Shown: positions 1-4,903 of the stretch, one piece after another
Layout: each line of letters begins with the position of its first letter
Numbering within the stretch: the stretch's first letter is position 1
Assembly: GCA_021850405.1 (NCBI GenBank)
Contig: JAJZMA010000192.1
Location: 1 to 5,028 of the forward strand
Source: a bacterium
Lineage (GTDB): Bacteria > Chloroflexota > Dormibacteria > Aeolococcales > Aeolococcaceae
Length of the DNA stretch: 5,028 nucleotides
Direction: 5' to 3'
Notes under the pieces: generated by a model
Told to the model about the DNA's origin: nothing
The model's input: the letters and a program-made list of their open reading frames with translations, nothing else
Databases searched by the model: none
Translations under genes and position numbers: made by a program

Positions 1-326
1 TATCGGAACCAGATAGATGTATTCTTCGCAGCATCGAGGCCTCCCGGAGGAAGTATTTTGGTCGTATTAAAAAGCATGACCCAGCATGGAGTGAGCCATT
101 GGTTGTATCCTGCTCCTGCATCGATGGAAGTTTTACGTGCATTTACTGTAACTCCTTTCGGATATGAAGGATTTTCGATTTTTGGAACTGGGTGACCTCG
201 TGATTCTAGTACAACCTCAACGATCAATGAGGCTTGTAGAATATTAGAACTTTCGTTCTTTGCGCCCCCGATAACTACTCCACCTAATGGTGTTATGTCG
301 AAGATTTGCAATTTAGGTTCCGCAGT
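1..326 (-). CDS. Unrecognised partial protein, AT-rich, cut by the left window edge
   Basis: On the minus strand a frame stays open from just after a TAG at 327-329 down to base 1, about 108 codons, and leaves the window without a stop. It has no ATG start at its beginning; a TTG at 309-311 is the only near start. The translation reads like real protein: a hydrophobic, probably beta-rich stretch (TPLGGVVIGGAKNESSN), then ASLIVEVVLESRGHPVPK, then DAGAGYNQWLTPCWVMLF, ending near LPPGGLDAAKNTSIWF. I do not recognise a family, catalytic motif or membrane anchor. A neighbouring minus-strand frame (about 365-313, containing VTFTYDLDCGT) would join it through one frameshift near 316-326, so the gene may be broken or the assembly may carry an indel. 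The DNA here is far more AT-rich than the rest of the window, which suggests foreign origin. Two shorter plus-strand frames, open to 195 and 167, overlap it and read less convincingly. Confidence 0.4.
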
Positions 327-391
327 CTAAATCGTATGTAAATGTTACTATCTTTGATTCTAAATTTTACCAGAACATTAAGTAGGGTGAG

Positions 392-862
392 TTGGTATAT
401 GTATCCATAGCCATATCCAGAGTCATCTGTGCATCGGAACACAATCACGCCATTTTTACACATTTGAAGCAGCTTGGGTTTAATCTTGTCGTCACCAATG
501 TGCCCGGTCCCCAGTTTCCGCTTTACCTGCAAGGGGCCAGGCTGGTTGAAGCCTTTCCGATTGCGTTTTTGTATGAAGACCAGCGCGTATCGATCGCTAT
601 TTTCAGCTACTGTGGGTACCTCAATTTTGGGTACATTGCAGACCAGGAGACGATGGCAGACCTGCCGGTCCTGGTAGAAGGGATCGAGATGGCGCTTGCT
701 GAGCTGGCACTGCTTGCGCGGAGTGAGTCAGAGCGTAGCAACAAGGGTGCGGCCCGGCGTACCCGCACTGGCACCGGCAGCCAGCGCGGAAGCACGGATC
801 CACCTCTGCGCGGGCGTTCGGCCGGTGCACGCAAGGAACCTGTGAAAGTGTCGGCCAGGTAG
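392..862 (+). pseudogene. C-terminal remnant of a WS/DGAT-family wax ester synthase / diacylglycerol acyltransferase
   Basis: Complete family members (about 450-500 residues) acylate long-chain alcohols or diacylglycerol with acyl-CoA to make storage lipid. Here only the C-terminal domain is present. Residues 30-40 carry the family signature FNLVVTNVPGP, followed by PLYLQGARL (43-51), the FSYCGYLNFGYIAD block (71-84) and an amphipathic helix DLPVLVEGIEMALAELALLA (90-109). A basic, low-complexity tail of about 45 residues ends the protein. The N-terminal condensation-like domain with its HHxxxDG active site is absent: a TAG lies in frame at 383-385, the TTG at 392 is only a formal start without a Shine-Dalgarno sequence, and the upstream DNA is AT-rich and open on the opposite strand. 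Recognisable homology begins at roughly 455-480. I therefore read it as a truncated, non-catalytic remnant. The family call is firm; whether the loss is biological or an assembly artefact is open. Confidence 0.75.
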
Positions 863-977
863 GTGGGTAGAAAGTGCTGTCTCTGCTGACGATCTGTTTT
901 CGGGGGGCGTGCGCAACGGGCGGCAAGTCAGTTACGATTAGGGGCATCAATGAGTGTTACGTTTGTTTCTCCGGCTC

Positions 978-983
978 TATGAT
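978..983 (+). promoter_or_regulatory. Possible -10 box TATGAT before the helical-protein gene
   Basis: TATGAT matches the TANNNT core of housekeeping -10 elements. It sits only 2 nt before the ATG at 986, so transcription from it would begin near 990, inside the annotated frame. If the box is real, translation must start later, for example at the in-frame GTG codons 1007 or 1013 or at ATG 1088. No convincing -35 hexamer is visible. Confidence 0.22.
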
Positions 984-985
984 CC

Positions 986-1699
986 ATGGTAACTAGTGCT
1001 CCAGTAGTGACTGTGCAACCTTCCCGTATACCAGACCGGCCCGGTGATTTCCGTCCGCTGCAGTCTTCGGGGCCTGCGGGCCGGAACATGGGGAGTGTGT
1101 CGCTGCTCCCAATGCCGACACATCATCATCTTCCTAACTGGGTCCGGCGTGCGCATGGCCAGGTTGCGCAGCGGGTGTCGGAGATAATGGGGGGGCTCCA
1201 CGGAACTGCCAGGGAGCAGCTTTCCGCGCGGATCGAGGCCATGACGTCAGAAATTTCATCCGGAAAGTTCAGCGTTGCCTGGCAGTACCCAGACCTGCTG
1301 GCTTATGCCGAAAAGCTATCCCAGGAGCAGCGGGCAGAGGATAACGCAGCCTATGCGGCGCGCCGCAGCATCGATGTGGTGCGGAAGCGCGCTGAGGCGC
1401 AGCTCCGGGCAGCATCTGCCGGCATGCCTGCAGATGTGGCCTCCCGGCTCGGCCGGGAGCTTGGTTCAGCTACGGATGTCGACGGGATCAGGGCGGTGGA
1501 GACGCAGATTGCGGAGGCGGCCAGAAGCGTTGCGAGCGTAGCCGAACGGAAGCGGACGCGGGAGATAGAGAAGACCAAAAGCAGGCTCGCCCGGGCGATC
1601 GCCACCAAGAGTGGCGATTCTACGGGCCAGGAGTCGTGGCAGGACGTTTTACGCCGCTTTGCAGAAGAGCAGGCAGCGACACAACAGGACCAGGGTTAG
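986..1699 (+). CDS. Uncharacterised alpha-helical cytoplasmic protein (237 aa)
   Basis: I do not recognise the family. The first 50 residues are rich in Pro, Ser and Gly and look disordered. From about residue 50 the protein is mostly charged helix: 55-92, 105-145 and 165-208 are rich in Ala, Glu, Arg and Lys with heptad-like spacing, and a last helix covers about 216-232 before a Gln-rich end. There is no signal peptide, membrane segment, cysteine cluster or nucleotide-binding motif, so a cytoplasmic coiled-coil or scaffold protein is the most that can be inferred. The start is uncertain: ATG 986 lacks a Shine-Dalgarno sequence and lies against a -10-like box, and GTG 1007, GTG 1013 and ATG 1088 (residue 35) are alternatives, the last removing most of the disordered head. 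Codon composition resembles tadA and ftsH, which supports real coding. It lies between the WS/DGAT remnant and tadA on the same strand, with its own hairpin after the stop, so it is probably not in an operon with tadA. Confidence 0.7.
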   Translation: MVTSAPVVTVQPSRIPDRPGDFRPLQSSGPAGRNMGSVSLLPMPTHHHLPNWVRRAHGQVAQRVSEIMGGLHGTAREQLSARIEAMTSEISSGKFSVAWQYPDLLAYAEKLSQEQRAEDNAAYAARRSIDVVRKRAEAQLRAASAGMPADVASRLGRELGSATDVDGIRAVETQIAEAARSVASVAERKRTREIEKTKSRLARAIATKSGDSTGQESWQDVLRRFAEEQAATQQDQG

Positions 1700-1716
1700 C
1701 TGGCATTTCGGCGCGT

Positions 1717-1752
1717 TGGCCCCTGGGCCCCCCAGTAGTCTGGGTGGTGCCA
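1717..1752 (+). terminator. GC-rich hairpin after the helical-protein gene, probable U-less terminator
   Basis: The core stem is CCCAG (1731-1735), loop TAGT, CTGGG (1740-1744). It extends past one mismatch through CC/GG (1728-1729 with 1746-1747), and TGGC (1717-1720) can pair with GCCA (1749-1752) outside it. It begins 18 nt after the TAG at 1697-1699. No T-run follows, as in the U-poor hairpin terminators proposed for actinobacteria. It could equally be part of a structured RNA upstream of tadA. Confidence 0.35.
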
Positions 1753-1790
1753 GGTCAGGATGGCGGCTGGGTAGTGTGGGTACGACGCTT

Positions 1791-1841
1791 CCAGTCCTGC
1801 AACACAGTGTCGCTCGCAGGACAGCCTGGCTGGGTCCAGCC
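1791..1841 (+). other. Two further hairpins in the gap before tadA
   Basis: GTCCTGC (1794-1800) pairs perfectly with GCAGGAC (1816-1822) around a 15-nt loop, and the flanking CCA (1791-1793) can pair with TGG (1827-1829). Immediately after, GGCTG (1828-1832), loop GGTC, CAGCC (1837-1841) forms a second tight hairpin, which competes for bases 1828-1829. Together with 1717-1752 they make most of the 172-nt gap foldable. The conserved core of bacterial SRP RNA (GGAAG/AGCAGCC region) is not present, and no tRNA fold is seen, so no RNA family can be assigned. Confidence 0.3.
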
Positions 1842-1859
1842 ATCAAGCGTTGCGCCCTG

Positions 1860-1865
1860 TAGAAT
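1860..1865 (+). promoter_or_regulatory. -10 box TAGAAT of a probable leaderless tadA transcript
   Basis: TAGAAT matches the -10 consensus TATAAT at 5 of 6 positions and is followed by exactly 6 nt (GCGGGC) and then the tadA ATG at 1872. A transcript from this box would begin at or within a base of the A of ATG. No Shine-Dalgarno sequence lies upstream, as expected for leaderless translation. No good -35 hexamer is seen 16-18 nt upstream. The same geometry recurs at ftsH. Confidence 0.55.
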
Positions 1866-1871
1866 GCGGGC

Positions 1872-2357
1872 ATGGTGAGCAATGTGGCGGCCACAGACGG
1901 ACACCCAGTTAGCAAGTTCATGGAGCTGGCACTTGGAATAGCAAGGGAGGCCGGCGAGCTGGGTGAGGTGCCGGTAGGGGCGGTGGTTGTTAGATCCGGG
2001 ATTGTCATTGGCTCAGGTGGCAACCGGGTTGAAGGGGAGCAGGACCCTGCAGCCCACGCGGAAATGCTGGCGATCAGGGAGGCTGCAAGCATCCTTGGCA
2101 GCTGGCGCCTGCTCGGCTGTGTGTTGTACAGCACCCTGGAGCCATGTCCCATGTGCGCTGGGGCAATCCTGCTTGCACGCCTGTCTGGCTGTGTCTATGG
2201 TTGCAGGGATCCCAAAAAAGGGGCCGATGGCTCCATCTATGACGTACTGTCAGCAGCTGGGGGTAACCATCATCCGTTTGTAGTGCCAGACTTTCTGGCT
2301 GAGGAGTCCTCCCAGCTACTCAGCGGCTTCTTTCGCCTGCAGAGAAGGAGGGGGTGA
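1872..2357 (+). CDS. tadA: tRNA-specific adenosine deaminase TadA
   Basis: TadA hydrolytically deaminates adenosine 34 of the tRNA anticodon (tRNA-Arg ACG in most bacteria) to inosine, which lets one tRNA read several codons; it acts in the cytoplasm, usually as a homodimer. The 161-residue length is normal. The cytidine/deoxycytidylate deaminase fold is clear: VPVGAVVV at 33-40, the zinc and proton-shuttle motif H62-A-E64 within DPAAHAEMLAI, the second zinc motif P91-C92-P-M-C95 followed by AGAI, and the TadA-typical YGCRDPKKGADGS block at 109-121. H62, C92 and C95 should bind zinc, with E64 catalytic. Nothing is missing. ATG 1872 is chosen because it lies 6 nt after a -10-like TAGAAT and the next in-frame ATG (residue 17) would cut into the first helix. 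It stands alone: a structured gap precedes it and a hairpin follows 6 nt after the stop. Other cytidine-deaminase-family enzymes are much less likely given the motif set. Confidence 0.95.
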   Translation: MVSNVAATDGHPVSKFMELALGIAREAGELGEVPVGAVVVRSGIVIGSGGNRVEGEQDPAAHAEMLAIREAASILGSWRLLGCVLYSTLEPCPMCAGAILLARLSGCVYGCRDPKKGADGSIYDVLSAAGGNHHPFVVPDFLAEESSQLLSGFFRLQRRRG

Positions 2358-2363
2358 TCCCGT

Positions 2364-2378
2364 CCCTGTAAAACAGGG
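2364..2378 (+). terminator. Hairpin after tadA, probable U-less terminator
   Basis: CCCTGT (2364-2369), loop AAA, ACAGGG (2373-2378) is a perfect 6-bp stem starting 6 nt after the tadA stop. It is followed by CTGTGG rather than a T-run. The compact stem immediately downstream of the stop and upstream of the ftsH promoter region fits a terminator separating the two genes. Confidence 0.45.
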
Positions 2379-2391
2379 CTGTGGAGAACAA

Positions 2392-2420
2392 TTGACGTTA
2401 GCGTGACAGCAGAGCATACC
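2392..2420 (+). promoter_or_regulatory. Alternative upstream promoter candidate for ftsH
   Basis: TTGACG (2392-2397) matches the -35 consensus TTGACA at 5 of 6 positions, but the hexamer 17 nt later, CATACC (2415-2420), is a poor -10 (3 of 6). If used, it would give a leader of about 20 nt before the ftsH ATG. It is 37 nt from the better TAGATT box, too far to pair with it. Confidence 0.22.
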
Positions 2421-2434
2421 CCCGGCATTCAGGG

Positions 2435-2440
2435 TAGATT
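2435..2440 (+). promoter_or_regulatory. -10 box TAGATT of a probable leaderless ftsH transcript
   Basis: TAGATT fits TANNNT and is followed by exactly 6 nt (CACACC) and the ftsH ATG at 2447, the same spacing as at tadA. The only purine-rich stretch nearby (AGGG, 2431-2434) is too far from the ATG for a good Shine-Dalgarno sequence and abuts the box. No matching -35 element is seen. Confidence 0.5.
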
Positions 2441-2446
2441 CACACC

Positions 2447-4474
2447 ATGGATAGACGCAAGCTGTTCGTCACGGTAGCCACGGTGTCGCTGTTTGCTGGG
2501 TTGTTGACTGGCGCATTCCTGATGGGCTCTTCCAGTGTGCCTACCGCCAGTGCAGGTATCCTGGCCCGCGATCTGGGTAATGCCCACCGTGGGGGAGTGC
2601 CTGCCACAGAGCGCATCTCGCTCTCCACTGGGAAGGGCGCGCAGGTGGCAGGAAATGTGGTCACCTGGTACACAGCGGCTGGTCAGCAGGAGACGACTGA
2701 CATGGGCAGCTCAGCGACTGCCCTGGCACTTTTTTCCAAGTATGGGTACTATGACTTTTCCATAAACTCAGATGGCAGCACCGCGGCACTACTGGTGCAA
2801 CTGGCGATCCCACTAATCTTTCTGCTTGTTTTCGTCTACATATTTGTCAGTGTGCGCAAGGGCGGTATACCAGGGATGCAGATCGGCAAAAGTCGTGCCC
2901 GGCTGCTTGACACCCCACCAGCGGTCAGCTTTGCCGATGTGGCTGGCGCAGACGAAGCGGTTGCAGAACTGGCGGAGGTTGTTGCTGTTCTGCGGGATCC
3001 GGGGCGGTTCCTTGCCATGGGGGCGCGGGTTCCGCGGGGTGTGCTGCTGGCGGGTCCTCCAGGCACCGGAAAGACGCTACTGGCTCGCGCTGTTGCCGGG
3101 GAGGCAGGCGTGCCTTTCTTCTCCCTGAGTGCATCTGAATTTGTAGAGATGTTTGTCGGGGTCGGAGCTGCCCGGGTACGGGATCTGTTTTCAGAAGCGC
3201 GCAAACGGAGCCCAGCCATCCTGTTTATAGATGAGATTGATGCGGTGGGTCGTCATCGGGGTGCGTCTCCCAACCAGTCCAACGATGAGCGTGAGCAGAC
3301 ACTGAATCAGTTGCTGGTAGAGATGGACGGGTTTGAGACCGGCTCTCCTGTGATAGTGATCGCCGCTACCAACCGGCCAGACGTGCTGGATCCAGCACTG
3401 TTGCGCCCAGGCAGGTTTGATAGAAGGGTCGTGGTGGATAGCCCTGATGTAGTGGGCAGGCAAAAGATTCTGGATCTCCATGCAAGAGGCAAGCCGCTGG
3501 CGCAAGAGGTGGATCTGGCGGCTGTGGCGCGGCAGACCACCGGCGCTACTGGTGCGGATCTGGCTAATGTCGTCAACGAAGCGGCACTTTTGGCGGCGAG
3601 ACATGAGCGCTCTGAAATCACTACTGGAGATCTTGAGGAGGCTGTCATCCGGATTCAGGCTGGCCCGGAGCGTAGCTCACGCCTGATGTCGGAGCAGGAG
3701 CGGATCACTGTTGCATATCACGAGATGGGGCATGCACTTGTGGCATACACCCTTCCACATGCTGACCCGGTCCACAGGATCAGTATCGTGGCACGGGGCC
3801 AGGCGCTGGGCTGGACCATGATCCTGCCTGAGAGGGACCGGGCGCTTACCAGTCGGGCGCAACTGGCTGACCAGCTTGCCGGGATGATGGGGGGGAGGTG
3901 TGCCGAGGAGCTTACGTTCGGGGAGGACGTGGTAACCACTGGCGCAGCTGATGACATTGAACGGGCCACCGCGCTTGCCGCCAGGATGGTGCGGAATCTG
4001 GGAATGGGATCTCTTGGCCTTCGCACCTTTCCCGAAGGCGAGATAGGTTTTCCGCGCGGCTATTCGGAGAAGCTCGCCGAGAGGATTGATGCTGAGGTGG
4101 ATAGTCTGCTTGAGGAGGCTGCACAGCGCGCCAGGGATGTCCTTGCGGACCGCATGGACATCCTGCAGGAGCTGGCTCGCCACCTGCTACGGGTGGAGAC
4201 GATGGAAGCAGATGAGTTTGCCCGTATTGTTAACAGCTACTCCCACAGGCCCTTGCCCGCCTCAAGCGTGGTGCCGCTGCACGGCCACTCCGCCTTAATG
4301 CCGCTCCCCATTGCTGCAGGTGGGGAGGACCTGGGCCACGGAAGTGGGACCAGCCCTGTGCTGCATGTGGCATTCCAGGGGCAAAGGGCAGACACTGCGC
4401 AGGCTCCTCCAAGACGTTCGGTCCGCTCACTCCTGCGCTTCTCCGCCTGGATGCACCGGCCCTCAGCAGTTTAA
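2447..4474 (+). CDS. ftsH: ATP-dependent zinc metalloprotease FtsH
   Basis: FtsH is a hexameric membrane-anchored AAA+ protease that pulls damaged or regulatory membrane and cytoplasmic proteins through its pore and cleaves them. All parts are visible in 675 residues. TM1 is about 6-27, a short extracytoplasmic domain 28-112, TM2 about 113-135. The AAA+ module has Walker A GPPGTGKT (203-210), the pore motif FVGVG (236-240), Walker B ILFIDEID (258-265) and the second region of homology with AATNRPD and LRPGRFDR, giving arginine fingers R320 and R323. The protease domain has H425-E426-M-G-H429 as the HEXXH zinc site (HEMGH, where HEAGH is commonest) and a probable third ligand D503 in [11 protein letters not shown] nonconserved, Pro/His/Ser-rich tail of about 75 residues follows residue 598 and ends in a basic segment. 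All catalytic residues are intact, so it should be active. ATG 2447 is supported by TM1 position and the -10 box 6 nt upstream. The gene is flanked by hairpins and looks monocistronic. The folate genes often found after ftsH in actinobacteria were not recognised here. Confidence 0.97.
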   Translation: MDRRKLFVTVATVSLFAGLLTGAFLMGSSSVPTASAGILARDLGNAHRGGVPATERISLSTGKGAQVAGNVVTWYTAAGQQETTDMGSSATALALFSKYGYYDFSINSDGSTAALLVQLAIPLIFLLVFVYIFVSVRKGGIPGMQIGKSRARLLDTPPAVSFADVAGADEAVAELAEVVAVLRDPGRFLAMGARVPRGVLLAGPPGTGKTLLARAVAGEAGVPFFSLSASEFVEMFVGVGAARVRDLFSEARKRSPAILFIDEIDAVGRHRGASPNQSNDEREQTLNQLLVEMDGFETGSPVIVIAATNRPDVLDPALLRPGRFDRRVVVDSPDVVGRQKILDLHARGKPLAQEVDLAAVARQTTGATGADLANVVNEAALLAARHERSEITTGDLEEAVIRIQAGPERSSRLMSEQERITVAYHEMGHALVAYTLPHADPVHRISIVARGQALGWTMILPERDRALTSRAQLADQLAGMMGGRCAEELTFGEDVVTTGAADDIERATALAARMVRNLGMGSLGLRTFPEGEIGFPRGYSEKLAERIDAEVDSLLEEAAQRARDVLADRMDILQELARHLLRVETMEADEFARIVNSYSHRPLPASSVVPLHGHSALMPLPIAAGGEDLGHGSGTSPVLHVAFQGQRADTAQAPPRRSVRSLLRFSAWMHRPSAV

Positions 4475-4491
4475 ATTAGTGGGGCAATAGC

Positions 4492-4504
4492 CAGGCGCTG
4501 CCTG
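4492..4504 (+). terminator. Small hairpin after ftsH, weak terminator candidate
   Basis: CAGGC (4492-4496), loop GCT, GCCTG (4500-4504) starts 17 nt after the ftsH stop. The stem is only 5 bp and no T-run follows, so the call rests mainly on its position, which parallels the hairpins after the helical-protein gene and tadA. Confidence 0.22.
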
Positions 4505-4529
4505 CCGTACTACCAGGAGATCCCAGCCA

Positions 4530-4868
4530 ATGGATGCGCCAGAGCTGCACGGAGCGGCGGTGTCTGGGAGCGCAGCAGTGCGCGCTGGAGCAGGCGCATC
4601 AGGCGCAGTGCGGCCTGGCCACAAGTTCTTCTGGCAGCATTCAGCTGGGCAGGTTGGAGCCAACTACCGTGTGCAGGGCGCCCAGCTGGGACTATCTATC
4701 TACCTACCTGTCCGTGAGGCGCCTGGAGCCTCCAGGGGTCATGCAGTCAGGCATGAATCGTATGCTTGTGTAACATCTTGCGCATTAATATGGCGACAGA
4801 TGTTGTTTGTACGCACATTGTGTAGTAAGCTACTTATCGAGTCGACTACTCATTTAGTCAATTGCTAA
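4530..4868 (+). CDS. Doubtful 112-aa reading frame after ftsH
   Basis: This frame has a good ribosome binding site, AGGAGA at 4515-4520, about 9 nt before ATG 4530, which is better than any site before the confident genes. The first 75 codons have a codon composition like the neighbours and read KFFWQHSAGQVGANYRV and LGLSIYLPVREAPG. From about residue 78 the DNA becomes AT-rich and the translation turns Cys-rich and irregular (for example CVTSCALIWRQM), like translated non-coding DNA. No family, signal peptide or motif is recognised. It could be a small gene, the start of a gene frameshifted near 4750, or chance. It lies 55 nt after ftsH. Confidence 0.28.
   Translation: MDAPELHGAAVSGSAAVRAGAGASGAVRPGHKFFWQHSAGQVGANYRVQGAQLGLSIYLPVREAPGASRGHAVRHESYACVTSCALIWRQMLFVRTLCSKLLIESTTHLVNC
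4692..4710 (+). repeat. Short tetranucleotide repeat CTAT/CTAC
   Basis: The run reads CTAT CTAT CTAC CTAC CTG, four and a half units of an imperfect tetranucleotide repeat inside the doubtful frame at 4530-4868. Repeats of a non-multiple-of-three unit can slip and shift frame, but four imperfect units are few. Confidence 0.5.
4722..4736 (+). repeat. Perfect 6-bp inverted repeat
   Basis: CCTGGA (4722-4727), loop GCC, TCCAGG (4731-4736) is a compact hairpin just before the switch to AT-rich DNA. It resembles the other U-less hairpins of the window and might terminate transcription of whatever precedes it. No T-run follows. Confidence 0.35.
4803..4831 (+). promoter_or_regulatory. Weak promoter candidate in the AT-rich patch
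   Basis: TTGTTT (4803-4808) and TAAGCT (4826-4831) are separated by 17 nt, the ideal spacing. The -10 fits TANNNT, and the -35 keeps the TTG core. Its position about 70 nt before the possible gene start at 4904 is suitable. AT-rich DNA gives such matches by chance easily. Confidence 0.2.
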
Positions 4869-4903
4869 AGGTAATTGGTTCATCAGGTTGCTGGAGAAGA
4901 AAG

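Larger units (their letters stand above)
4475..4903. other. Gene-poor stretch downstream of ftsH
   Basis: No recognisable gene lies here. GC-rich sequence continues to about 4740 and contains one doubtful plus-strand frame, several small inverted repeats and a short tetranucleotide repeat. It then changes abruptly to AT-rich DNA (48 of 120 bases GC in 4741-4860). The AT-rich part has short palindromes (AGTCGACT, CAATTG) and promoter-like hexamers but no frame that reads like protein. It may be an eroded gene followed by a regulatory region. No tRNA or known small RNA fold was recognised. Confidence 0.5.

Noticed and set aside
1..195. Plus-strand frames open from the left edge to stops at 193-195 and 165-167
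   Set aside because: They are shorter than the minus-strand frame over the same bases and read less like protein; neither was recognised.
293..532. Minus-strand 79-codon frame overlapping the WS/DGAT remnant
   Set aside because: Its first part is antisense to clear WS/DGAT sequence, so it is not listed as a gene; its later part may belong to the broken minus-strand gene and is noted as a finding.
1745..1790. Possible SRP RNA (ffs) before tadA
   Set aside because: A GGTCAGGA string is present, but the conserved GGAAG and AGCAGCC loops that define the SRP domain are absent.
1649..2152. Minus-strand open frame of 167 codons across the gap and tadA
   Set aside because: It is antisense to the TadA zinc motifs and the hairpin gap; its composition is of the shadow type.
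2836..3219. Minus-strand open frame of 127 codons opposite ftsH
   Set aside because: It lies entirely antisense to the conserved AAA+ core of FtsH, and its Ala/Ser/Pro/Arg-rich translation is the usual shadow of GC-rich coding DNA.
3677..4183. Minus-strand open frame of 168 codons opposite the FtsH protease domain
   Set aside because: The plus strand encodes the HEMGH and GAADDI motifs in this stretch; the antisense translation has no family features.
4610..4680. Possible tRNA near GGTTGGAGCC
   Set aside because: There is no T-loop GGTTCGANTCC, no matching acceptor stem and no anticodon arm.
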